Part shown: positions 1 through 5,538 of the stretch, in pieces | Numbering within the stretch: position 1 is the first letter of the stretch | How the letters are laid out: every line of letters starts with the position of its first letter | Assembly (NCBI GenBank): GCA_002383405.1 | Contig: DFYS01000065.1 | Span: forward strand, 1,986 to 10,851 | Direction of reading: 5' to 3' | DNA length: 8,866 nucleotides | Source: Moorella sp. UBA4076 | Lineage (GTDB): Bacteria; Bacillota; DSM-521; Neomoorellales; Neomoorellaceae | Position numbers and translations under genes: made by a program | Notes under the pieces: model-generated | Seen by the model: the letters and a program-made list of their open reading frames with translations, nothing else | Told to the model about the DNA's origin: nothing | Database searches by the model: none

Positions 1-1
1 C

Positions 2-157
2 ATCCTTCTGCTGGTGCCGCTCGCTCGCAAGCGGCATGGGCGTCTGTTCAGCCTGCTGGCGGCCAGCCCGGTAACAATAGCCCGGAAAGCCCCTGCGACG
101 GCTGGCCGGATTAGTGATACTGGTGTCAGGATGCACCGGGGCGGGCTTGCAGAATAG
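2..157 (+). CDS. Possible C-terminal fragment of an unidentified protein (5' end outside window)
   Basis: An open frame enters from the left edge and ends at TAG 155-157, giving 51 residues that begin ILLLVPLARKRHGRLFSLL. The start is hydrophobic followed by basic residues, as at the end of a membrane segment, and the first 35 or so codons favour G/C in third position like the neighbouring genes. No family is recognisable. The other two forward frames close sooner (stops near 72 and 109), so this frame is the best candidate for an upstream gene tail, but a fragment this short could be open by chance. Confidence 0.25.
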   Translation: MLLLVPLARKRHGRLFSLLAASPVTIARKAPATAGRISDTGVRMHRGGLAE

Positions 158-237
158 TGGTGGCCTGAGCAGTTGCCTTTTCTTATTGCGCCTGGAGGGG
201 AAGTGTTATAGAATCATGGCGGAGAGGAGAGCGGTGG
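158..237 (+). promoter_or_regulatory. azlC leader with ribosome binding site
   Basis: This 80-base gap lies before azlC. A purine-rich GGAGAGGAG at 220-228 sits 9 bases before the ATG at 238 and is the likely ribosome binding site. A TATAGA at 207-212 resembles a -10 box, but no TTGACA-like hexamer lies at proper spacing (the nearest, TTGCGC at 186-191, is only 15 bases away), so no promoter is called. No T-box, leucine leader or riboswitch fold was recognised. Confidence 0.4.
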
Positions 238-966
238 ATGCAACCCGAAGCTATGCGTGGCGATGCTAGTAACCTGGAGACTGTTATTCACTTTGCAGGG
301 CAGGGTATCCGAGCGGCTCTGCCCATTGTCCTCGGCTATTTACCCCTCGGCTTTGCCTATGGTGTCCTGGCCCGGGAAGCGGGCTTTAACCTGCTGGAAA
401 CGGTACTGATGTCGGTACTCCTTTATGCCGGCTCGGGCCAGTTTATTGCCGTCAGTATGTTTGGTAGCAGTGTGGCAACGGCGGCCATTGTTTTTACCGT
501 TTTTCTGGTAAACTTACGCCACCTGCTTTTCAGTGCCTCCCTGGTGCCCCATTTAAGGCGTTTCCATCCCGGTGCCCTGGCCCTGCTGGCGGCGGAAATC
601 ACCGATGAAAGCTTTGCCGTGGCCATCAACCATTACGGTAAAAATGAAGCCAGGCTCCCTTATCACTTCGGGCTCAACCTGACGGCCCATTTCTCCTGGG
701 TGCTGGCCTCTTTTCTCGGTGGTGTGGCTGGCAACCTGATGGGGGACCCGGCGCGTTTTGGCTTCAATTTTGCCTTGCCGGCGATGTTTATCATCCTGCT
801 GGTTATGCAGTTAAAAGATAGGAAGACCATCGTAGTTGCTGCGCTGGCGGCTTTATTCTCGGTAGTTATTGCCATCCTGTGGCCGGGAAGCTGGAATATT
901 ATCCTGGCAACGGTGTTTGCTGCCACCCTGGGGGTGATCCTGGAACCTTGGATCAGCAAATCCTGA
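238..966 (+). CDS. azlC: AzlC family branched-chain amino acid permease, large subunit
   Basis: This is the large membrane subunit of an AzlCD-type exporter. The family includes Bacillus AzlC (azaleucine resistance, branched-chain amino acid export) and E. coli YgaZ (valine export). The 242-residue length is usual. Family features seen are the N-terminal segment ALPIVLGYLPLGFAYGVLA (about 27-45), the VNLRHLLFSASL segment at 91-102, and several hydrophobic helices through to residue 235. There is no cleavable signal peptide; the protein is an integral membrane protein. ATG 238 is chosen because GGAGAGGAG lies 9 bases upstream; a second in-frame ATG at 253 lacks such a site. The gene overlaps azlD, which points to translational coupling and a two-subunit transporter. 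Exact substrate (Leu, Ile, Val or analogues) cannot be told from sequence. Confidence 0.95.
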   Translation: MQPEAMRGDASNLETVIHFAGQGIRAALPIVLGYLPLGFAYGVLAREAGFNLLETVLMSVLLYAGSGQFIAVSMFGSSVATAAIVFTVFLVNLRHLLFSASLVPHLRRFHPGALALLAAEITDESFAVAINHYGKNEARLPYHFGLNLTAHFSWVLASFLGGVAGNLMGDPARFGFNFALPAMFIILLVMQLKDRKTIVVAALAALFSVVIAILWPGSWNIILATVFAATLGVILEPWISKS

Positions 967-1265
967 TTATTATCCTGGGCACGGCCCTGGTGACCTATCT
1001 GCCGCGGCTGCTGCCCCTGGTGATATTAAGCCGGGTACAGCTGCCAGGAGTATTCTTACGCTGGCTGCAGTTTGTCCCGGCGGCCGTCCTGGCCGCCCTG
1101 CTGGCGCCGGGACTGCTGCTGCCCGAGGGGCGGCTGGTGTTAAGCGGCAATCCCTACCTGCTGGCAGCTATACCTGCAGGGGTGGTGGCCCTGAAGACCC
1201 GCAGCATGGCCCTGACGATTTTGACGGGGATGGCAGCTATGGTACTGTCCCAGCACTGGTTATAG
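948..1265 (+). CDS. azlD: AzlD family branched-chain amino acid transport small subunit
   Basis: This is the small membrane partner of AzlC, equivalent to E. coli YgaH. With a TTG start at 948 the product is 105 residues, the usual AzlD size. It holds about four hydrophobic segments and the family-like stretch TYLPRLLPLVILSR near the N-terminus, followed by LQFVPAAVLAALLAP. The frame is open back to an ATG at 879, but that would add 23 non-hydrophobic residues (MAGKLEYYPGNGVCCHPGG...) lying wholly inside azlC. The TTG is preceded at 930-939 by GGGGGTGATC, nine of ten bases matching the extended anti-Shine-Dalgarno complement. The gene therefore starts inside azlC, overlapping it by 19 bases, and is probably coupled to it. 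No convincing terminator follows the TAG at 1263-1265. Confidence 0.9.
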   Translation: MDQQILIIILGTALVTYLPRLLPLVILSRVQLPGVFLRWLQFVPAAVLAALLAPGLLLPEGRLVLSGNPYLLAAIPAGVVALKTRSMALTILTGMAAMVLSQHWL

Positions 1266-1371
1266 ATATATCAATCCCTACGCGGGAGCGTAAAAGACGA
1301 TCATTTTGCTAAATTTAGCCTGATTTCGGGCTTTAAGAAGGGGCTCTCACCACCAGAAGACGACGAAGGGG

Positions 1372-1453
1372 TGGAGGTTAGCGTGAGAAATAAATTTTCA
1401 TTCCTATTTGTGTCGCCGGCAGCAGGCGGCGACATGGAGGTTAGCGTGAGAAA
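1372..1453 (+). repeat. Two 19-base direct repeats, 63 bases apart
   Basis: The sequence TGGAGGTTAGCGTGAGAAA occurs identically at 1372-1390 and 1435-1453. The offset is exactly 63 bases, a multiple of three. Each copy contains GGAGG followed five bases later by GTG, so each looks like a ribosome binding site plus start. Read in one frame, both copies give EVSVRN. The segment between them contains a TGTCGCC/GGCGACA inverted repeat at 1411-1434. Confidence 0.9.
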
Positions 1454-1476
1454 CATCCATGCTATGCGGCGCTACC

Positions 1477-1506
1477 AGTAAAAGATGATCATGGAGGTGA
1501 CTCAAG
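1477..1506 (+). repeat. 29-30 base direct repeat, copy 1 of 3
   Basis: This copy begins AGTAAAAGATGATC and ends GGAGGTGACTCAAG. It differs from copy 2 at one position (G for A in the GGAGG). A 33-base unique GC-rich segment (1507-1539) separates it from copy 2. Its 3' half shares the TGGAGGT core with the 19-base repeats just upstream. A decayed 5' half with one mismatch in 15 occurs at 1290-1304. Confidence 0.9.
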
Positions 1507-1539
1507 CGCGAGACCGACGCCCCGGCGGTGCTGGTTGAA

Positions 1540-1568
1540 AGTAAAAGATGATCATAGAGGTGACTCAA
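1540..1568 (+). repeat. 29 base direct repeat, copy 2 of 3
   Basis: This copy begins AGTAAAAGATGATC and ends AGAGGTGACTCAA, 63 bases after copy 1. A 36-base unique segment (1569-1604), T-rich at first and then GC-rich, separates it from copy 3. That segment ends GGCGACA, the same seven bases that precede the second 19-base repeat at 1428-1434, so the spacers may also be related. Confidence 0.9.
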
Positions 1569-1604
1569 TCTTTTTGCTTCAGGGTCAACGGAGCGACGGC
1601 GACA

Positions 1605-1634
1605 AGTAAAAGATGATTATAGAGGTGACTCAAG
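1605..1634 (+). repeat. 29-30 base direct repeat, copy 3 of 3
   Basis: This copy begins AGTAAAAGATGATT and ends AGAGGTGACTCAAG, 65 bases after copy 2, so it shifts frame relative to the other two. It differs from copy 2 by C to T in the ATC codon, a change that is silent in the MIIEVTQ reading frame. It is the last copy before the CACCAG array and the downstream gene. Confidence 0.9.
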
Positions 1635-1648
1635 GGCAGCTGGCGCGG

Positions 1649-1672
1649 CACCAGCACCAGCACCAGCACCAG
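1649..1672 (+). repeat. CACCAG hexanucleotide tandem repeat, 4 copies
   Basis: Four perfect copies of CACCAG run from 1649 to 1672, 30 bases before ATG 1702. They encode HQHQHQHQ in the last micro-ORF. Perfect short tandem repeats of this kind can change copy number by slippage; six-base steps would keep that frame but change the spacing between the upstream repeats and the downstream ribosome binding site. Confidence 0.9.
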
Positions 1673-1701
1673 CGATAGGAATTATGAAGGGAGGGGTTAT
1701 T

Positions 1702-3690
1702 ATGGCCAGTTATCGTGCCGTTTGCCCCCTGGATTGCCCCGATACCTGCGGCCTGCGCGTAGAAATCAACCGCGGCCGGGTAACGAAGGTGAGCGGTGAC
1801 CCGGAGCACCCCTACACCAGGGGGTTTATCTGCGCCAAGATGCGGCACTATCCGGAATTGCTCTACTCCCGGGAACGAATACTGACACCCTTAAAGCGGA
1901 GCGGCCCCAAAGGCAGCGGCCTTTTTACGCCTATTTCCTGGGCGGAAGCCCTGCAGACCATTGCCGGTCGCTGGCAGGAGATAATTGACCATTATGGCCC
2001 CGCAGCTATCCTCCCTTACTCTTACGCCGGTGTTATGGGGCTGCTGCAGCGCAATGCCGGCCATGCCTTTTTCCACCGCCTGGGGGCTGCCGAGCTTCTG
2101 CGGACCATCTGCTCTCCGGCCGCCGAGGCCGGCTGGCAGCAGGTTTTGGGCCAGACCTGGGGTACGGATCCGGAGACGGTGGTTGATGCAGATCTGGTAA
2201 TCATCTGGGGTATGAACCCGGCCTCGACCAGTATCCATTTCCTCTCCCTGGTCCAGCAGGCGCGGCAGCGGGGTGCCAGGTTGATTGTTATCGATGCCTA
2301 CCGCACCCGGACGGCGGCCATTGCCGATGAAGTTATCCTGGTGCGCCCGGGCAGCGATGCCGCCCTGGCCCTGGGTATGATGCAGGTGCTGGCTGCGGGA
2401 GATCTGGTCGATCGGGGTTTTATCGCCGCCCACGTTGGCGGCTATGAAGAGCTTTGCACGCAGGTACTCCCCGCTTATTCCCCGGCCAGGGCAGCCGCCC
2501 TGACCGGTGTACCGGCTGCAACAATAATTGCCCTGGCACGGGCCTACAGTTGCGCCCGGGCACCCTTTATCCGCATCGGCCACGGCTTTTCCCGCCATCG
2601 CCAGGGTGGCATGGCTGCCCGGCTTATTGCCTCCCTGCCGGCCCTGGTGGGGGCTTACGGTAAACACGGCGGCGGGGCTTTGCAAAACTCCGGCAGCGGC
2701 AGCGCGGTAAAACTGGATGTGCTGACCCGGCCGGACCTGCGGCAGCGACCGGTGCGGGCCATCAAGATGGTCCAGCTGGGCCGGGCCTTAACGGAGGCCC
2801 TGGCCCCACCGGTGATGGGCCTTTATGTCTACCACAGCAATCCGGCCACGGTAGCTCCCGACCAGAACCGCGTCCTGGCGGGCTTAAGGCGGGAGGATCT
2901 CTTTACCATGGTCCACGAACGCTTCCTGACGGATACGGCCCTCTACGCTGACCTCATCCTGCCGGCCACCTTTTCGCTAGAACAGGATGATCTCTACCGC
3001 AGTTACGGCCAGTATTACCTGCAGCGCAGCCCGGCCATCCTGCCGCCCGCGGGCGAGGCAAAAAGCAACTGGCAGACTTTCTGCCTCCTGGCTCAAACCC
3101 TGGGGTTCAGCGAAGATATCTTCCGGCGCTCCGAGGCGGAGATGGTGGACCTTTTAATCAGGGAAATACCCCTGGAGCAGGCGGGACGGGAAGCCCTGGC
3201 TGCCGGCCGCCCGGTGAAATTAAAACCGGCACCGGGATTTGCCACTTCAACGGGAAAAATAGAACTCACAGCCGCTGCGGCCGGACTCCCTGGCTGCGAG
3301 GCAAAGGATGATGCCGGCCTGGCGGAACGGTATCCCTTCTACCTTCTCCCCGCCCCGGCCCATTTTGCCCTCAACTCCAACTTCGGCCAGGTGGCTGACT
3401 TGCGGGATCGGGAAGGGGGTCCCCATATGCTCTTAAACCCGGAGGACTGCCAGCAAAAGGGCCTGGTAGAGGGCGCTCTGGCTGCAGTCTATAACCAGCG
3501 CGGCTGCTGCCTTCTCAGGGTAAAAATGAGTAAGGATGTACCGGCGGGGATTGCCGTCGCCCCCGGCGTCTGGTGGCGCCAGCACTCTCCCGGCGGCGGC
3601 AACATCAATAGCGTCGTCGGTGACGAGTTGGCCGACCTGGGGGGCGGCAGCACCTTTTATGATCACCGCGTCGCTATCCGGCCGTTATGA
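1702..3690 (+). CDS. Molybdopterin (Mo/W-bisMGD) oxidoreductase, 4Fe-4S type, substrate unknown
   Basis: This is a 662-residue catalytic subunit of the DMSO reductase superfamily. The N-terminus binds a 4Fe-4S cluster through C8, C12, C16 and C44 (CPLDCPDTC, then GFICAK). The molybdopterin domain runs to about residue 440 and contains ICSPAAEAG, whose C137 aligns with the Cys/Sec metal ligand of formate dehydrogenases (VCHxPxVAG pattern). Other family stretches are WGMNPA, GAYGKHGGG and ADLILPAT. The dinucleotide-binding domain is near the C-terminus (about 540-655). There is no twin-arginine signal, so the protein is cytoplasmic. An ATG at 1684 is also in frame, but AAGGGAGGGG at 1687-1696 sits ideally before ATG 1702, so the shorter form is preferred. 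No electron-transfer subunit or cofactor gene adjoins it. It resembles Bacillus YoaE/YyaE-type stand-alone proteins; substrate unknown. Confidence 0.9.
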   Translation: MASYRAVCPLDCPDTCGLRVEINRGRVTKVSGDPEHPYTRGFICAKMRHYPELLYSRERILTPLKRSGPKGSGLFTPISWAEALQTIAGRWQEIIDHYGPAAILPYSYAGVMGLLQRNAGHAFFHRLGAAELLRTICSPAAEAGWQQVLGQTWGTDPETVVDADLVIIWGMNPASTSIHFLSLVQQARQRGARLIVIDAYRTRTAAIADEVILVRPGSDAALALGMMQVLAAGDLVDRGFIAAHVGGYEELCTQVLPAYSPARAAALTGVPAATIIALARAYSCARAPFIRIGHGFSRHRQGGMAARLIASLPALVGAYGKHGGGALQNSGSGSAVKLDVLTRPDLRQRPVRAIKMVQLGRALTEALAPPVMGLYVYHSNPATVAPDQNRVLAGLRREDLFTMVHERFLTDTALYADLILPATFSLEQDDLYRSYGQYYLQRSPAILPPAGEAKSNWQTFCLLAQTLGFSEDIFRRSEAEMVDLLIREIPLEQAGREALAAGRPVKLKPAPGFATSTGKIELTAAAAGLPGCEAKDDAGLAERYPFYLLPAPAHFALNSNFGQVADLRDREGGPHMLLNPEDCQQKGLVEGALAAVYNQRGCCLLRVKMSKDVPAGIAVAPGVWWRQHSPGGGNINSVVGDELADLGGGSTFYDHRVAIRPL

Positions 3691-3777
3691 TCACGATGCC
3701 TCCACCCCGCTGCAGGGATGCCAGCCGGGGCTGAAGCTCCCAGGAAAACAAAAAGAGCCATTCATGGCGATACACCA

Positions 3778-3880
3778 CCAACAACGAACGGGAAGGAAAT
3801 GGGTTGTAACTTACAGAAACTCCGGCATCGCCGCGAACGCCATCTCCCGCCAACAACGAACGGGAAGGAAATGAGTTATA
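3778..3880 (+). repeat. Second repeat family: 31-base direct repeat, 72-base period
   Basis: Copies lie at 3778-3808 and 3850-3880. Both begin CCAACAACGAACGGG and continue AAGGAAATG, then GGTTGTA or AGTTATA; only two of 31 bases differ. The 72-base offset is 24 codons. In one frame both copies read PPTTNGKEM, inside a basic open frame from 3718 to 3915 that lacks a ribosome binding site and runs into the terminator hairpin. The repeat is unrelated in sequence to the upstream family, but it likewise carries a purine-rich AAGGAAATG resembling a ribosome binding site plus start. Confidence 0.85.
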
Positions 3881-3894
3881 GCCCGTCCAGACGT

Positions 3895-3940
3895 AAAAAA
3901 CCGACAGGGCCCTGAGTATTAATGCTCAAGGCCCTGCCGG
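3895..3940 (-). terminator. Rho-independent terminator of the heme operon
   Basis: A near-perfect inverted repeat of 16-base arms (3901-3916 and 3925-3940, 14 of 16 paired, 8-base loop TATTAATG) is followed on the minus strand by six T (A run 3895-3900). This is the textbook form for transcripts coming from hemL. On the plus side the 3' arm is followed by CTCAAGGAGG, so it should not stop transcription from the oxidoreductase efficiently. It lies about 240 bases beyond the hemL stop codon. Confidence 0.85.
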
Positions 3941-4177
3941 CTCAAGGAGGTCTTTGAAGAAGTGAGTGTGTATTCCTATTATAACCTTACCGGTTAATCT
4001 TATACATGGTTACCAGCATTTTTTTGAGAAACTTTGTCCGGGATTTACGGGATGGCGGGTCCTGGCACAATTGGCCCTTAAGTCCGGGCATCTACACAAA
4101 GTGAAAAAATGGATGGTAAAGTTTGGTTTCGGCGATGACGGGTCAGGGTGGTTGCCGGTAAAGTCGTCGTCCTTATA
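3941..4177. other. Non-coding stretch between terminator and hemL stop
   Basis: These 237 bases would form a long 3' untranslated tail of the hemL transcript. A plus-strand frame from GTG 3966 to 4196 (76 residues) exists after AAGGAGG at 3944-3950, but it runs antisense into the hemL end, has no recognisable family and is not called. No repeat or strong hairpin was seen. Confidence 0.5.
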
Positions 4178-5476
4178 TCAGGCGGCAATCTTCTGAAAGG
4201 CCTCCCGGGCCGCGGCCACGGTCCGGTCAATATCGGCTTCCGTATGGGCCAGGGACATGAAGGCAGCCTCAAACTGGGACGGCGCCAGGTAAATGCCCTG
4301 GCGCAGCATCGCCCGGAAGTAAGCGGCAAAGGCCCGCGTGTCACTGGCCGTGGCGGTGGCATAATCAGTCACCGGGCCGGGGTTAAAGAAAGCCGTAAAC
4401 ATGGCCCCCACCCGGTTAAAGGTAACAGGTACTTCCGCTTTCCCGGCGGCTTCTTTAAGCCCCATTTCCAGGCGGGCGGCAAGGTTCTCCAGGTGATCGT
4501 AGGTACCGGGTTGTTGCAGGACCCTCAGCGTTGCCAGGCCGGCGCTGACGGCCAGGGGATTGCCGGAAAGGGTGCCGGCCTGATAGATCGGTCCTGCCGG
4601 GGCCACCTGCTCCATAATCTCCCGCCGGCCGCCGTAGGCGCCCACCGGCAGGCCGCCGCCGATGATTTTACCCAGGCAGGTCAGGTCCGGCCGGATGCCG
4701 AAGCGATCCTGGGCGCCGCCGCGGGCGACCCGGAAACCGGTCATGACTTCGTCAAAAATCAGCAGGGTACCGTAGTGCTTGGTCAGCGCCCGCAATCCCT
4801 CCAGGAACCCCGGCTGCGGCGGTATGCAGCCCATATTGCCCGCCACTGGTTCCACAATAACCGCAGCGATCTCGGGGCCGGAGGTTTGAAAAACGGCTTC
4901 CACGGCCTTAAGGTTATTATAGGGAACGACTATGGTGCCGGCGGCGACGGCTTGCGGGATACCGGGGCTGTCGGGAACACCGAAGGTCAGGGCGCCGGAA
5001 CCGGCCTGGATTAAGAAGTAATCGGCATGGCCATGGTAACACCCGGCGAATTTAACCACTTTCTCCCGGCCGATATAACCCCGTGCCAGGCGGACGGCGC
5101 TCATGGCAGCTTCCGTGCCGGAATTGACCAGGCGTACCATTTCGATGGAAGGAACGGCGGTAATAATCTCCTGCGCCAGCTCACTTTCCAGTTCCGTCGG
5201 GGCGCCGAAGCTGGTTCCCATGGTATGCAGGGTGTTTTCCAGGGCCGCTATCACCGCCGGGTGGCGGTGACCCAGGATCAGCGGTCCCCAGGAGGCGACA
5301 TAATCAAGATACTGGTTGCCGTCAATATCGTAAAGGTAGGCCCCTTCACCCCGCTGGATAAAGGGCGGTGTCAGGCCTACGGCCTTAAAGGCTCGTACCG
5401 GGCTGTTCACCCCCCCGGGCATGAGTTTAACAGCCTCAGCATAGGCGGCAGCTGATTGAGGCCAGGCTGTGATCAA
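4178..5476 (-). CDS. hemL: Glutamate-1-semialdehyde 2,1-aminomutase
   Basis: HemL is a PLP enzyme of fold type I that converts glutamate-1-semialdehyde to 5-aminolevulinate, the last step of the C5 route feeding tetrapyrrole synthesis; it acts in the cytoplasm. Family signatures are PGGVNSPVRAF near the N-terminus, SWGPLILGHRHP, NSGTEAAMSA, GCYHGHAD, DEVMTGFR, and the PLP lysine in CLGKIIGGG (K270, codon 4667-4669). TTG 5476 is preferred as the start: on the minus strand GAGGGGGA lies 9 bases before it, the product is 432 residues, and PGGVNSP then falls at about residue 19, as in other HemL. An in-frame ATG at 5533 (451 residues) has only a weak upstream site, and its extra 19 residues look unlike the family. 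The gene is last in the heme operon, before the terminator at 3895-3940. Confidence 0.97.
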   Translation of the reverse strand: MITAWPQSAAAYAEAVKLMPGGVNSPVRAFKAVGLTPPFIQRGEGAYLYDIDGNQYLDYVASWGPLILGHRHPAVIAALENTLHTMGTSFGAPTELESELAQEIITAVPSIEMVRLVNSGTEAAMSAVRLARGYIGREKVVKFAGCYHGHADYFLIQAGSGALTFGVPDSPGIPQAVAAGTIVVPYNNLKAVEAVFQTSGPEIAAVIVEPVAGNMGCIPPQPGFLEGLRALTKHYGTLLIFDEVMTGFRVARGGAQDRFGIRPDLTCLGKIIGGGLPVGAYGGRREIMEQVAPAGPIYQAGTLSGNPLAVSAGLATLRVLQQPGTYDHLENLAARLEMGLKEAAGKAEVPVTFNRVGAMFTAFFNPGPVTDYATATASDTRAFAAYFRAMLRQGIYLAPSQFEAAFMSLAHTEADIDRTVAAAREAFQKIAA

Positions 5477-5538
5477 CAGACTCTTTCCCCCTCGTATATT
5501 ATAATAGTTTGCTTTTATTGCCGGTTGCGGCATCTTAT

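Larger units (their letters stand above)
1383..1678 (+). other. Chain of four micro-ORFs built on the repeats (candidate leader peptides, or chance)
   Basis: Four short open frames follow one another almost without gaps. The first is 1383-1481 (GTG start, GGAGG five bases upstream, 32 residues, VRNKFSFLFVSPAAGGDMEV then SVRNIHAMRRYQ). Next are 1485-1538 (MIMEVTQARDRRPGGAG), 1548-1616 (MIIEVTQ start, 22 residues) and 1613-1678 (MIIEVTQGQLARHQHQHQHQ and a final R). The third and fourth overlap as ATGA. Gaps elsewhere are 3 and 9 bases. The last ends 23 bases before ATG 1702 of the oxidoreductase. The three ATG frames have no good ribosome binding site before their start; the SD-like core lies inside them. 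An alternative frame reads VKDDH at copies 1 and 2, so the coding frame, if any, is uncertain. Confidence 0.2.
1266..1701. other. Repeat-rich intergenic region between azlD and the molybdopterin oxidoreductase
   Basis: No conventional gene is recognised in these 436 bases. The region holds five related Shine-Dalgarno-like repeat cores (T at 1372, 1435, 1492, 1555 and 1620), giving spacings of 63, 57, 63 and 65. It also holds a half-copy of the longer repeat at 1290-1304, a perfect 12-base palindrome GCTAAATTTAGC at 1308-1319, a 7-base inverted repeat (TGTCGCC 1411-1417 and GGCGACA 1428-1434), and a CACCAG hexamer array. A weak hairpin, AGCCTG-ATTT-CGGGCT at 1317-1332, might end azlCD transcription but has almost no T-tract. 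No clear promoter for the downstream gene was found. Confidence 0.7.

Noticed and set aside
15..36. TGCCGCT/AGCGGCA hairpin at the left edge
   Set aside because: Seven-base arms with no T-tract, inside a possible coding tail; not enough to call a terminator.
1317..1335. Terminator of azlCD
   Set aside because: The six-pair stem includes a T-G pair and is followed by only two T, too weak to call.
1477..1634. CRISPR array
   Set aside because: Three 29-base repeats with 33 and 36 base spacers fit the size, but the repeats are not palindromic, contain a ribosome-site-like core, share that core with the 19-mers upstream, and no cas gene is in the window.
1891..2685. 264-residue open frame opposite the oxidoreductase
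   Set aside because: It is an antisense shadow; the plus-strand product has clear domains throughout.
3657..3694. TTATGATCAC direct repeat at the oxidoreductase end
   Set aside because: Only ten bases in two copies 28 apart, mostly within coding sequence; may be chance.
3718..3915. Small basic protein gene over the 72-base repeats
   Set aside because: It has no ribosome binding site before ATG 3718, is made of repeat sequence, and ends inside the terminator hairpin.
3966..4196. 76-residue plus-strand gene after AAGGAGG
   Set aside because: It has no family features, a GTG start at imperfect spacing, and an antisense overlap with the hemL 3' end.
4148..5014. 288-residue open frame opposite hemL
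   Set aside because: It is a GC-driven antisense shadow of hemL, which has complete family motifs.
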